NCBI GenBank assembly: GCA_037127255.1
Contig: JBANSL010000008.1
Location: 34,733,373-34,797,372 of the forward strand
Direction: 5' to 3'
Source: Persicaria tinctoria
Lineage: Eukaryota > Streptophyta > Magnoliopsida > Caryophyllales > Polygonaceae
DNA length: 64,000 nt
Below are positions 35,271 through 48,151 of this stretch, one piece after another (position 1 is the stretch's first letter; each line of letters begins with the position of its first letter). The notes beneath the pieces are model-generated. The model was not told the origin of the DNA and searched no databases. It worked only from the letters and a program-made list of their open reading frames with translations. Position numbers and translations under genes: made by a program.

Positions 35271-36978
35271 ATTCTAGGGCACACATATTTCTCGGATTTC
35301 ACCCACCAATTCAGAGCCAAAAATCACACAAACCCTAGTACAACCCAAAAATCGCACAGCCCTAACCCTAAATTTCCAAATCGGCTTACTTGTACTGGCG
35401 AGGAAAGGAAGAGGATCAAAGAAAGAGGAGGGAAGAAGGGGAGAAGAGAAGAGCATACCTGTACTGGCGAGAGCGAACGGAGGGGAGCAGTTCTTGCAGA
35501 GAGAACGTGGGGAAGAGAAGTTGAAAGTTTTTGTTTTTAATTTTGCTCAAAGAGGACACATGGTTCATTCTTTTACAAAGAGTCAGCTTCTAAAATAATA
35601 AGTATAAGGGGTGGATTAGGCCCATGTTCATTTTTTTTAAAGCCCATTTTTTATTTTACTAAATTTTTTTTGTTTCTAATCGATCCCACTGCCAAACTCC
35701 TGGAGTCCTGGAAGTCTCGGACGCCATCACACAGACCACCCTCTTCCTTTTTGTTCGTGTTCTTCCTGAGTTCTCCTCTAACCCATAGACACTGGTGATA
35801 TCTCCACGCCCGAGTTCGAGACTCTGGAATCTTGACAGCTGAAACGAGACGATTGGAACGAGCCGAGACCGTCTGAGCCGAGCCCAAGGCGGAGCCTGCA
35901 TTCGGAATCCCCCGATTCAGAAAGCTTTGTTTTAGGATTTTTTTTTGTTTTGTTTTGTTTGAACACCTCCCTCAAATTTCATGTTCGATCTGCTCTCTAG
36001 ATGATTCTTGGTCTAAACTTTAGATTCTCCCGTGAATCTCCTTTCAATTCGCCTGATTTTTTTGCCTAATTGTGATTTTAGGGTTTCTAATTTGTGCGAT
36101 TTTGGGGCTTTTCGAATTCAAGTCGATCTGTAAAGAACGTGTAAGTCCCGACGTCGATCGACTGCATGAAAGAGGAACGCAGCATGCGAAATTAGGTATG
36201 CTCAATCTCTCCCGAAGCCTTTAAACTCAATAGTTGAGTTAGTTTTTTTTGTTTCCGGAAATTTTGCCCTTCAGCTTCAGATTCCCAATCAAACTTGTCT
36301 TCTGGTTGAAATACTGAATAATTATCTGTGCTTTTTATCTTGTTTGAAATTTGCAATTTTTCTTCTTTCTTTTTTACTTGGGCAAACATCAGCCTAGAGA
36401 CCGGAGGCAGGAGGAAGAAGGCTCAGAAGGTTTAAGGAGGAGTCAAAGGAAGGCCTTTTGGGTAGTGACTTAGGTATATTCAACTCTCCATCTCCTTTGC
36501 CAACATAGCTGCATTTCAGTCTCTGGTGTAGTTTGTTTTCTTTCTCTTCTTTTTTTTGTTATGTCCCGCCTGTTGACATGAATTTTTTATTTATCATCAC
36601 ATGAACTTGCTTGCTTGACTTGTGCAATATGAGATGACAGACCCTTCTGACTGTTTGGTTGTGGCCACTGGTGTTTTTTTAACTTTGTGTTGCCATCGTT
36701 TTCCAACAATCTTTCTTATTTTTTTGAGGAAATTCTTGCAAGAGTTTTTGCCTTGTTTAGTTGTTTTAGGCATAGCTTTCAGAAAAGTTCTTGCTCCAGG
36801 ACTTATTTTGTGTGGAATGGAACTGAGACAGAAAATCTGTTTGCTTTCTTCTTCTTTTTTTTATTTGAATTCCAATTCCACCATATGATTGCAATGACTG
36901 CAGTGAATTTGTTTCTTTTAGCCCTTGCAATTGCTTGTGATTCGTGTGCACTTGTTGGGATGTTCAGAAAAACTGGGC

Positions 36979-37500
36979 AGCATTTCGCCCCCTTTTTAGG
37001 GTTGTTTGTTGATCCCGAAACCAGACCCAGGAGAAAACCGCAGTCATCTCAAGGGTGGGCTTCGGAGATCAATTTTGTGCAGAGTGACTTGAGGATTCGT
37101 TAATACGTTTGCTTTCCAACTTCATCATTTGACTGCATGTGGATTTGTTTCCCTTTGGTTTGCTTTGCAATTTGTATGCTTGAATTGATTGGCTAGTTTA
37201 GGAAAATTTCAGCAGCGTTTCGCCCTCTTTTAGGGCTATTTGATGATCCCAAAACCAAACCCAGAAGAAAACCGCAACCATCTCAAGGGTTTCGCCCTCT
37301 TTTAGGGCTATTTGATGATCCCAAAACCAGACCCGGGAGAAAACCGCAGCCATCTCAAGGGTGGGTTTCGAAGACCGGGTGGGCTTCGAAGACTGATTTG
37401 TGCAGCAACTTGGCTCTATTTGAGGTCGATTGGTGATCCCAAAACCAGACCACAAGAGAAATCCGCAGACATCTCAGGGATGGGTTTTGGGACCACGCAG
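36979..37500 (+). repeat. ~90-bp direct repeats, four copies
   Basis: Copies at about 36979-37075, 37208-37289, 37290-37375 and 37420-37500 share GATCCCAAAACCAGACCC, GAGAAAACCGCAGCCATCTC and AAGGGTGGG-TTCG. Copies two and three are adjacent; the others are separated by spacer. They create the proline/lysine-rich short frames on both strands, which I do not regard as genes. Confidence 0.7.
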
Positions 37501-37772
37501 GTGACTGTGACGAAGAAAAAAAGGCTACCTTGGTTTCTGCTTCTTTGTGTCGCTGCTGTGTTTTTTTCTTTTCTTTGTGGTTGTTGTGGTAATTCATCCA
37601 TGAGTCTGCAGCCTTTCTGTTTTTTTTTAACCCTAGCCTTGACTACCTTTTATAGGGAGAAAGGGGAGCTCAAGATATATCTTGTTTCCTATTAAGATAT
37701 ATTTTTTCCTTGCTTTGGCTGATCTTCTATCCTTTTTTTAGATATTTTTTAACTGCCCATCCTTTTTTTATA

Positions 37773-38118
37773 CTCCCTCCGTTTACTTTTTATTGACGTT
37801 TTGAGATAAAGCACATAATTTAAGAAAATGCAAACTAATGGAGTTTCAATTAATAGCCGGCCAAAGCAAGTACTTAGCTGACTCTGCAACTTCTTTGCAA
37901 TTAATGCTCATCCCACGCTTTCAATTTTTTTTAATCTAAAAGAATTCAAATTTGGGTTGTAACACAATTTTCAATACAATTTGTACCATGTAGTAATTAA
38001 GTTTCAATTAATAGCTGGCCAAAACAAAGTACTTCATTCAGACAATTTCCTCTAGCGACAATTAATTAGCCAAAGCCCAAAAAACTTCAAAACGTCATAT
38101 AAATGTAAACGGAGGGAG
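37773..38118. mobile_element. Stowaway MITE, 346 bp
   Basis: CTCCCTCCGTTTAC and its complement at the ends, flanked by TA (37771-37772 and 38119-38120). An inner direct repeat, CAATTAATAGC-GGCCAAA with AAGTACTTAGCTGA or AAGTACTTCATTCA, spans 37846-38035. No coding. Confidence 0.85.
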
Positions 38119-38659
38119 TATATTTTTTAACTGCCCATCCTTTTTTATAGACATGAACAAATCTTTTCATTCTCTTTGGTGTTTAGCTGATTCTTTTTGT
38201 CAGCCACGTTCTTAAGTTTTGTGTGAGAATGATTAAGTTGGGCTCTATTTTGGGTTGTCCTGTAATGTAAAAAGAAAAGCCCATGTGGGTATTTTGTTAT
38301 AACCCACTCATTTGACTTTGCCTTGCCTTTGCAGATCTGAACATGCAGCTGAGCCCATTGGATTTCAAGACACTCGCCACCCAAGTGACAAGATTTGTGC
38401 TCTCAACATCTGAACAATATAACATTCTTTTTATTGTATGCTCAGCTTTCATATTAAATTTGTATATTTTAGCTTACGAGCATGTAGTACACAAAAATGA
38501 TATGTCTGATATGTAAACACATTTCATGCACTCTTTATTTGCTTGTAAATATTGTTGACCAATGTGTACTCGGGTTTGATATATAAAGTATTACATGAAA
38601 GCCTCAACAAAAAATATTTCATGAGCTCACATGATAACTTTTAATCAAATACGAAATTT

Positions 38660-39290
38660 TACCCCCAAACAGTTACAGTCTTGTGACAGGGTTATACAGT
38701 TCATTACTTATTTTTATGGTTGGTTACACTCTGGTGAGAGTGTTACAATTGATTCATTGTTACAGTTTGTTGATTTGTTGGTGATAGGGTTACAGTTTAT
38801 GACTTGTTTGGTGATAGGGTTGCATTTTATTACCGGTTTTAATGGTTGGTTATAGTCTTGTGACAGAGTTACAATTTTTACATTATTTTGGTTACATTGA
38901 TACAGTTCATTACTTGTTTTTATGGTTGGTTACAGTCTGGTGACAGTGTTACAATTGATTCATTGGTTTAGTTTATGACAGAGTCATAGTTTGCTGCTTT
39001 GTTGGTGATAGGGTTACAGTTTATGACTTGTTTGGTGATAGGGTTGCATTTTATTACTGGTTTTAATGGTTGGTTACAGTCTTGTGACTGAGTTACAATA
39101 TATTAATTGTTTGGTGACAGAGTTATAGTTCTTTACCTGTTTTAATTATGGTTACAGTTTGGTGACAGGGTTACAATTGATTTATGTTTACAGTTTGTTA
39201 CTTGTGTTGGTGATAGGGTTCCATATGACATTCTGCTTCTTGCGTGTTTGCAGTTTTTGGTGTGGTGACAGTGTTAGTTTATGTGGTTGT
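38660..39290 (+). repeat. GTTACAG/GTGACAG-rich degenerate repeats
   Basis: A ~120-130-bp pattern recurs about five times: TTTTTATGGTTGGTTACAGT, CTGGTGACAGTGTTACAATT, GATTCATTG, GGTGATAGGGTTACAGTTTA, TGACTTGTTTGGTGATAGGG. A related remnant lies at 31915-32010. It sits upstream of, or in the first intron of, the Ulp1-like gene. The same words occur elsewhere in MULE 2. Confidence 0.8.
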
Positions 39291-42200
39291 TCAATTTGTT
39301 TTTTGCTGGTTTTTGGTGAAAGTCTCTTATTTGTTGCGAAACCTAATCTTTACACTACATTTATGCTATTTAGGTAAAGAAATTGTTGTCCATACAGAAA
39401 TTCCTACTGTGGTTCCACCATCTGCTATTAGACATGCTTCCTTCAAGTTTGTTGTTCCAAAATAACAACGTTTTCATGGGCACATTAATGTGTATTCAAA
39501 GTCTGAATTGATTCCAATTATTAAGAATGGTCTGTCTCATTATGACTGGGTTTCTCTTATAGATGGTTGTTTAGGTTCAATTGTACGGGCTAGGGATTCT
39601 CTATATTTTTATCAGCAACTTGTGCATCAGATGCTCCTACATGAAGTTGAAACTTCTAAAGTTAATGAGATGTTGTTTCAAGTTGGGCAACATTTGTTTA
39701 GGTTTTCTCTAGCCGAATTCTGTTGTGTAACTGGTTTGGGTTGGAAAGAACCTGGTGATGACATGCCTCCTTCTCCTCATGTGGATATGGAGGAGTTTTT
39801 GGGTCTTCTTCAACTTTTCCTCAAGGAGCCAACTGAGTCTCCAAAGAAGCTTTCCATGGCGTACTTGTTAGTGATTGAGGGTGTGTTGCTCCCTCAACGT
39901 TCTAAAGCTCTTGTTCGTCAATGTTATGTGGACCTTGTCTGTGATTTGGATCGTTTAAAAGTTTATCCCTTTGGTCGGGTTGTTTTTCCGGAAACACTTG
40001 GTTATTTGAAGAAATGTATGAGGTATGAGCCACCAAAAAAGGGTTCAAGGTTTGGTTATAATCTGCTTGGATATCCCATAGCATTCTTGGTAATTCCTTT
40101 TTTTTTTTTTTTATGTTCCCATGTTTTTAGCTTTTTATTTATTATTCTTTACTTCTATTTCTGTTCTTACTGTTGCTTTCTTCCTAGGTTTGGATTTTAG
40201 AGGCAATCCCTAAGCTTGTTGGCATCTGTAACTGTCACTTTCTTTGTTGTGATGGATTACCAGCATCTTTTGTCTGGTATACTAGTGTCCGTGATTACGG
40301 CATTATATATGATAAGTGTCATGATATTTTCTCCAAAGATTTGGTAAGCATACTTTCTTGTCTTATCTTTTATTATTCTGATCTCAGTTTCCCTCTTTCA
40401 TTTTTTATATTTGTTGTTGTTTAATTGTATTTTTTGTTTTCTTGATAGGGGACTGTCTACTCTTTGTATGTGTCGTTTATGGACTGCCCTGGCCTCTCCT
40501 TTTCCGATGAAGTTGCTGATGACAGTGTCGATTCTTACGTTTCTTGTTTTGTTGGTATGGATGCTGATGCCAGTGATGAAGTTTCTCCAAGGAATTTACG
40601 GATCCAATCGTATCTGCTCAGGCAATCAGGTTGCTGTCTTCTTGATGGTGGTGTGGAACATGTCATCCCTTCTACTAATATTCCTACTAGGAAGAAGGAC
40701 ATAGTTAGAGCCCCATCTTTGAAGAAAAAGGTGGTGGTGACACCAAGAGTTATCATAGAGGGTAGTTCTGACTTTGAGAGTCCTGTCCATCCCAGGAAGC
40801 GGTTGGTTACAAGGTCAATGGGAAGTGGTGACAGTCCTCTTCCTGTTAAGAAGGTTAAGGTGGTGACACACACTCTTGCTGTTGACGAGTCTGTCAAGAA
40901 GAAGAGGGTTTTGAGAAGTTCTTCTACTCTAGATCATCCTGTTACGAAGAAGGCAAAGGTGGTTCCATCCCGAAAATCGTCAAGGACTGAGTCTCCTGCC
41001 AAGGGCGAAGTAGAAGCATTGTGTGTTGAAAAAGGTGTAGATCATTGTGACAAGCCCAGAAGGTCCAAGTTTAAGGTCCCTAGACCTATCCCTCCCACAG
41101 GTGATGAGCTTCCTACGAGTGATGATCTTCCTGGGTCGGCAAAAGAGTTTGTTACGAAAGCTCATTTTGAAGAAGTTGTTAATTCATTTAAAAAATCCTT
41201 TGCGTCTTTTGAAACTCAATTGGAAGAGTGTGTTTCTAAGATTCTTTCTTTAGAGGAGAAAGTGTTTTACCTTGAAGGACGTGTCTTCCACCCCAGTGAT
41301 GACAGTGGGGCTGTTCTGAAAAGGGAACGTAAGGCATGGGATGATTCTATGAAGGATATTGTGGATGGGATTATTGAATCGTGCTCTCAGAAGACTGAAC
41401 ATGGGCATGTAATTGAGCGGTCGGTTGGAGGTGATGACAATGAGGGTGATGCAGTTGATTCTTCCAATGATTCCCCAACTCATCCGGAGTATATTGTTTT
41501 TAAGTCAACTAAGGAGTCAACTTCAGGAGATGCTGATGTTGTTTGGACTGATGATGACACTCTTGTTGGTTCAAAGGAAACACTTGATAACAGTGTTGTC
41601 CCTTCTCCTAGCATTGCATCTCCTTCTCTCAAAATTGATGGCAGTGTTGTTGTTATTACTGAAGTCTTTGTATCACAAGATGTGCCTGTTAACAGTTCTA
41701 TCCCTCTTAGTGAAGTTATTCCGTCATATGAAGGAATCCTCAATTCTAGTGCAACCATTACTGAAAAGGTTGTTTGTTCTTCTTCTGCTGCTCCTACTGA
41801 AATCCTTCCTTCGTTTGATGAAAGTGTTGATTTGAGTGTTGCTCCAACTGAAGTAATTGGGTCATTTGAGACTATTTCTGCTAGTTTTGTTCCTCCCACT
41901 CAAGTTCTTGATTCACATCCAATCAATGAGGACATGGTTGCTTCCAAAGAGGTTCCTGGTGACAGTGTTGTTTCCACTCATGTTCTCTCTTGCTCTACTG
42001 ATTGTGGTGATGACAGTGGTATTGTTGCAACTCTTGTGCTTCCTTGCTCCAATTATGCATCTGATGACAGTGGTGCTGTTGATCCCAAAGTTGTGGTTAC
42101 AGCTAATTTGAATGATGATAGTAGTTGCCTTCCTCCTGAAGAAGCTGTTGATCCCAAAGTTGTGGTTGATCCCAAAGTTGTGGTTACAGCTAATTTGAAT

Positions 42201-43517
42201 GATGATAGTAGTTGCCTTCCTCCTGAAGAAGCTGTTGGTGGAACAGTTGATCATGGTATTGGCATCGTACTTGGATACAGTTTTGATGTCTCAGAGGATG
42301 TGCCTGCTGACAGTGGTGAAGCAACTGGTGTTATGGATGATAAAAGTTGTCTATTTCATAACATCACTGATGTTGCCTACCCTATTCCTTCATATGGTGA
42401 GGATGATCTTGAAGTTCCGCTAAGGCGTTCTTATAGGGCGTTGAAATCTGCTCCTGCAACCCATACTCCTTACACCAATCCTTGTAAACCGAAGAAACCT
42501 CGCCTTCCTAAAGTACATAAGCATTCTATTCTCAGCTCGGAGGAGCGTGTTGAATTTAATACCACTTTTAGAGATCTTGGGTCATTATCTACTTTTGATA
42601 TGTATTTTCTTCTTAGTACTGCCACTTATTATAATATGTTTATTTAACTTGTTATCTTACTTTGTAGGCGTGATGGAAAAGTCAGTGGTTGTGAGGTTGA
42701 TATGAACAAGGTGTTTTTCACTGAATTATCGGGGAGGACAAAATGGCTTCGTGATATTGTAAGTTCATATTTATATGTCTTGTTACAACTTATATTTTGG
42801 TGCCATCAGTTTGGTGACAGTTAGTGTTTGTTATGTTTTCTTTCAGAGCCCATAGACGAAGCACTTCATTATTTTAGAAAGCGTCTTCATGATTGTCCTG
42901 ATCTAAATCCCACCAGTGTTGTTTTAGACACCATATTTTACCCTAAGGTTGTGAACTGTGATGTTAATCCTTTTAAAACTGGTGATGCCATTCCGGACGA
43001 ATTCTTCCATTACTTCATTGGTCTTTATCCTGGCAATTATGGGAAGTCTTGGGAAGGTGCTCAGAAGGTTTACGCTCCTTTCAATATTGACAACATGCAC
43101 TGGGTAGTCTTTATCCCAGCGTAGTTTCATTAAAAATGAAGAGATGCTTTCGAAGTTTGCTAAAACGTGTGAAGTGCTTGTTGTTATGTTGAGTAAGACT
43201 GGTCTTTTTCCTAAGATGGATGACACTCCCTTTGAAGTGGACCGAGTAGATGACTTGCCTCAAAATGAAGACAGGTAACTTCTTCTGTTTTCCATCTTGT
43301 TGTATTTTGTTTTGTGACATTTTATCTGTCCACCTTTTGTCTCTTGTTGTTTATTTTTTGCTTCTTATGTAGAGGTAGCTATGGTGTCTACGCCATCAAG
43401 CACATTGAGTCTCTGGTTTTTGGTGGTGATATTCATCTTGTGAATGATGAGTATGTTAATGCATATCGTGAGAAGATTGCATATGATCTCATGAAGAAGC
43501 AGTGGACATTTGTTTAG
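39244..43517 (+). pseudogene. DUF1985/Ulp1-like protease gene of MULE 2
   Basis: Exons by splice sites and frame: about 39375-40089, 40188-40343, 40449-42601, 42668-42758, 42847-43274, 43373-43517. The N-terminal part (VNEMLFQVGQHLFRFSLAEF, CCVTGLGW) is DUF1985-like. The large third exon encodes a long low-complexity Ser/Thr/Val/Asp linker with basic patches. The last exons resemble a C48 (Ulp1/SUMO protease) domain (IDEALHYFRKR, then HWVVF, then GVYAIKHIE). Defects: in-frame TAA at 39463-39465; loss of frame after HWVVFIPA where the catalytic Asp segment should be; and Tyr (TAT, 43380-43382) where the catalytic Cys of the DCG motif is expected. DUF1985-Ulp genes are common passengers of plant MULEs; this copy should have no protease activity. 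Confidence 0.72.
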
Positions 43518-43851
43518 TTATGAAATTTAAGTTTGTGTTAGTTGAACTATGTGGTGACAGTGTATTTGCTGACAGTTTAGAATATATTTTGTTGTTGTAG
43601 CAGTCGTGGTGATAGCCCATGGGGACACTTGAATTGGTGACAGGTTATTGTGTATTGTGTTGATGTTAAACTCGTGGTGACAGCCATTGGTGACACTTAG
43701 ATTATGTATTTGTAGGCTACTGCTCTAGTAATTTATATGTTTCTTTGAATCTTTTACTGTTTTATCCCTATTATATGTTACAAAAGTCTATAATTCACTT
43801 CAAAGTCAAGGTTTTATTATTTTTGTTGTCATCCTCAAAGTTTTCACGTTT

Positions 43852-45510
43852 GGTTACAGTGTCCATGGGCATGTTTTCATAGTGGTTACAGTGCATATGT
43901 CATTCTTTATGTCTCTATTTTAATAGTTTTGAAAACATCTATAAGTTTTACCTGTGATTACAGTGTCTATTCCCCTTGTTTCATAGTGGTGACAGTGTCT
44001 ATGTCCCTGTTTTAACTGGGGTTACAACGCCTATGTCTGTTTTAACCATTCATATGATGAAGGAGAATAGTCCATCACATGTCTTTTGGCTTCTCATTAG
44101 CCCCTTTAGGGTTTTTGTTGGCCTTGTCCTAGGGTTTTCCATTTTATTACAACAATCATCTCTTAACGATGTACTGTACTTAACATTTTAGGGTTTGGGG
44201 TTTAGGATTTAGGGTTTAGGGCCTTGGCCCTAAACCCTAAAGACTTAACCCTAAACCCTAAAGCATATTGTAGATGACATGTTCTTTTGGCTTCTCATTA
44301 GCCCCTTTGGGGTTTATTCTTCCATAATCACAGGGTCTTCCTTTTGGTTACACTGTCCATGAGCATGTTTTCATAGTGGTGACAGTGCATATGTCATTCT
44401 TTATGTCTCTATTTTAATAGTTTTGAAAACATCTATAAGTTTTACCTGTGATTACAGTGTCTATTCCCCTTGTTTCATAGTGGTGACAGTGTCTATGTCC
44501 CTGTTTTAACTGGGGTTACAACGCCTATGTCTGTTTTAACCATTCATATGATGAAGGAGAATAGTCCATCACATGTCTTTTGGCTTCTCATTAGCCCCTT
44601 TAGGGTTTTTGTTGGCCTTGTCCTAGGGTTTTCCATTTTATTACAACAATCATCTCTTAACGATGTACTGTACTTAACATTTTAGGGTTTGGGGTTTAGG
44701 ATTTAGGGTTTAGGGCCTTGGCCCTAAACCCTAAAGACTTAACCCTAAACCCTAAACCATATTGTACATGACATGTTCTTTTGGCTTCTCATTAGCCCCT
44801 TTGGGGTTTATTCTTCCATAATCACAGGGTCTTCCTTTTGGTTACACTGTCCATGAGCATGTTTTCATAGTGGTGACAGTGCATATGTCATTGTTTATGT
44901 ATCTATTTTAATAGTTTGGAAAACATCTATAAGTTTTACCTGTGATTACAGTGTCTATGTCTCTGTTTTAACTGTGGTTACAGCGTCTATGTCTATTTTA
45001 ACCATTCATATGATGAAGGAGAACAGTCCATCACATGTCTTTTGGCTTCTCATTAGCCCCTTTAGGGTTTTTGTTGGCCTTGTCCTAGGGTTTTCCATTT
45101 GATTACAACAATCATCTCTTAACGATGTACTGTACTTAACATTTTAGGGTTTAGGGTTTAGGGCATTGGCCCTAAACCCTAAAGACTTAACCCTAAACCC
45201 TAAACGGCTGAACCATACTGTAAATGACATGTTCTTTTGGCTTCTTAGCCCCTTTGGGGTTTATTCTTCCATAATCATAGAGCCTTCCTTTTGGTTACAG
45301 TTTCCATGGGCATGTTTTCATAGTGGTGACAGTGCATATGTCATTGTTTATGTCTCTATTTTAATAGTTTGGAAAACATCTATAAGTTTTACCTGTGATT
45401 ACAGTGTCTATTCTCCTTGTTTCATAGTGGTGACAGTGTCTATGTCCATGTTTTAACTATGGTTACAGCGTTTATGTCTGTTTTAACCATTCATATGATG
45501 AAGGAGAACT
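43852..45510 (+). repeat. ~494-bp tandem array with telomere-like palindromes
   Basis: About 3.4 copies, the first two 494 bp apart (identical frames at 43976 and 44470); the third is ~34 bp shorter. Each unit contains CATAGTGGTGACAGTG, GATTACAGTGTCTAT, GGGGTTACAACGCC, CCATTCATATGATGAAGGAG, and a telomere-like inverted pair around GGCCTTGGCC (44188-44262, 44682-44756, 45144-45206). It lies between the two convergent genes of MULE 2. The short frames within are not genes. Confidence 0.9.
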
Positions 45511-45686
45511 GAAACATTTTCAAAATTGTATTGATAAAAGAAGAAAAAACTGAAATATGCTCACTGTTTACATTCTTTCTAGTGTAATGACCTGTTTATA
45601 GTGACCAATTTATTTAAATATAAGAAAACGATAAAGTAAATTGTATTGTCTTCCTTAATGCTTTGCTTCTGATTTGCTTCTGATCT

Positions 45687-48092
45687 CTAGCTCTTGTCGG
45701 TCTTCTTTGATGCCTTCCCTCTGATTTCTCCAGCTGAAAGCTTTCTATTCTTTTCAGGTCGACCACATCTTCTACGTACCATTGGTGGGTGACATTCCTG
45801 GCTTTTGATGTCCTCTGGCACAACCCACTGATCTACATTTAGAGTAGGATATACTGTCTCATGATAAGCCAATTTCCAAGCTTCAGTTTTGTAGTAGCTG
45901 CTAATATAACTCAGAACACTCAGGTTTTTTTCCCTGATTACAGCCAGAGCATGTACACAAGGTATCTTTTCATAATCAAATACCTTGCAAGTACAAGAGT
46001 TCTTCTTTAAATCAACCATAACCCTTTTCATTCCACCGACAACCTCAAACTGGAATTGATTGAGGTCCATTACAGTATACATTCCAGCATCACTACATCT
46101 TATGTACACTATATCACTTATATGAGTTGGAAGCTCAAAGCTGTTGTTTTCAGATTCATTTCTACGATCATTGAACCATTTTGTTATCTTCTCTCTGATT
46201 GCATTCAGTAACCCTATGATTGGGAAAGCTCTATCCAAACCAAAGGCACTATTTAATGATTCTGCGTTGTTTGAAGTCATCATATTGTACCTGTCACCTT
46301 TTGAATAAGCTCTTGCCCATTTCTCAAACTATAATTCTTGAAGATATTTCCCCATCTTGCTGTTTGTATTACTGATGGAAGCAAAGTAGTTGTTGAAATC
46401 TTCTTCTGTGTAACTGTTTGCTGCGCTTTCAAACCACTGACAGAGTGCTTTCTTCTTGAATTTTGCCATTATATTTTGCTTTAAGTGCCACCTGCAGTAA
46501 TAATGCTTTGCATTTGTGTAAATCAACTCTATAGCTCTTGTAATGCTTTGATGACGGTCAGAAACAAAAACCAGCTCTTCACTTGATGGGATGACTGTTG
46601 CTAGCTTGTTGCAGAACCACTCCCAAGAGTCGTTGTTTTCTGAGTCAACCACTGCAAAGGCAATAGGGTATATTTGATGATTTGCATCTTGTGCAGAAGC
46701 TGTGAGAAGAGTCCCTTTGTATTTTCCTTTTAGAAATGTACCATCTACCACAAGAACCTGTACAATTGAATTCTATTAAGTAATTATTTGGTTACAGTGT
46801 AATTTTTTCTTATGAAATGAATATGTACCTATCGTAGGATTGGAAATGCTCGGATACATGGTCCAAAGGCAATGAACACATACTTGAACTTTGAGTTTCT
46901 CTCAAGTTCAATGAAGGTGACAGTTCCAGGATTTGCTTGCTTCAGGACACAACAATATGATGGCACTAATTATTAGTTGTCTTTTTCAGTCCCCATTGTC
47001 ATCTCTATTGCTAAATCACGAGCCTTCCAAGATTTCGAGTAGCTAACATTCTCTTTGAAATCATTCCTCATCGTGTTTCTAATTTGTCTTGGAGTTGGAC
47101 CTTGTTTCTCATCTTCAAAACTGTATATATTATGTACAACAGTGAATAAAATATGAAATGAAGCATGATTACAGTGAATAAAATATGTAATGAAGAACTA
47201 ATTGTAGTCTATGTCACCTGTGTTTTATCTTTTCGGCTATGACTCTGTATTTTAGAGGGCATTGCTTTCCTATTCGTACTTCCATGTTGCAGGTGTGTTC
47301 CTTAAAGTATTTCTTAATTATAAATACAGTTGAACCACCAATTATCGCTCCATGTATTTTCCAGGTGCAGCTGCTATCCACACACGTTGTTCTGTAATAA
47401 CATGGTGTTCTCTTCTTCACTTTGTAAGCAAACACCTCTTGTGCAGCCAACAGTTCAATAATCTGTTTGAGATCTCCCTTTGTTCGGAACAGTTGTCCCA
47501 AAATTATAAGAATTTCTCCCTTTCTTTCACTTATAGGTTGTGTTGTATATTTTGTGGATATTGTACTGCCTGCACTGATGCGACTTTCAATTCCTGTGTC
47601 ATCTCCATTACTATTCATATCACATCCATCGTTTTTGGATTCTGCATTTACAACATGCACATCAAGGTCCTCTTCCATAGCATTTGTACCCTTGGCGGAA
47701 CTGTAAGCATGTAATGCCAATTGATTTTCATCATGTATAGATTCTGTAACCTGTTCTTCGGTGATTTCCTTCACAACTGTAACATATAAAGGCAATGTCC
47801 AATTCACATTCTTCAATTCATTAATTTGCAAAAAACTCCTGAAATCAGTCTCATTCTCTATTGAAAATGGCTCAATAGTTTCATTGAATGGATGCAAGTG
47901 GCTAAATTGAAGAGTAGGAGACAAATTGTCAGTCGTTTTGAATCTGTTCAGTATCTCATACTTCATCTCATTCAGAGTTACAGCCTAGTTGATGACAATT
48001 ACCTTTGATGACACATCCCCATCAAAAACTAAATCACCATCTTCCAACTTCCATTTTCCTCCAAATTTTACTGTTAACAGATTGGCTTCCAT
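45687..48092 (-). pseudogene. MuDR-type transposase, multiply nonsense (MULE 2)
   Basis: ATG at 48092 opens MEANLLTVKFGGKWKLEDGD. Exons: 48092-47218, about 47120-46828, 46757-45687. Domains in order: N-terminal plant-mobile-type region; zinc DNA-binding domain with CVDSSCTWK and EHTC (about 47300-47400); catalytic core with VDGTFLKG, VSDRH, CRWHLKQN and NNAESLN (presumed D, D, E); SWIM zinc finger with CTCKVF and PCVHAL (about 45970-46010); basic C-terminus. Defects: TAG at 47985-47987, two successive TAA codons at 46970-46975, TAG at 46329-46331. Otherwise the core reads cleanly, so decay is recent compared with MULE 1. It is the mobilising gene of the element, convergent with the Ulp1-like gene. 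Confidence 0.85.
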
Positions 48093-48151
48093 TGTACCTG
48101 ATCATTGGTGACACGTATTAAATTTCATTAATACAGTGATTACAGCCTATA

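Larger units (their letters stand above)
32040..38640. other. 6.6-kb insertion in MULE 2, composite
   Basis: Sequence with no MULE-type repeats. In order: degenerate CTACGTAG-type repeats (32090-32480); a diverged ~850-bp tandem duplication (32880-33180 against 33745-34020, both with GAGATGAT-GATAC-TC-AATTTGACAAAGAAT); a hAT left end (34312); a weak captured segment (34900-35270); a region of exon-like islands (35680-37700); a direct-repeat array (36979-37500); and a Stowaway MITE (37773-38118). No intact gene is visible. The inserted unit as a whole is not identified. Confidence 0.45.

Noticed and set aside
40449..42647. Large intact host protein gene
   Set aside because: The 727-codon frame is the low-complexity linker exon of the MULE-borne DUF1985/Ulp1-like gene; splice sites and neighbours place it inside the transposon.
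44188..45206. Chromosome end or fused telomere
   Set aside because: Only a few degenerate TTTAGGG words per unit, amplified with the 494-bp repeat inside a MULE.
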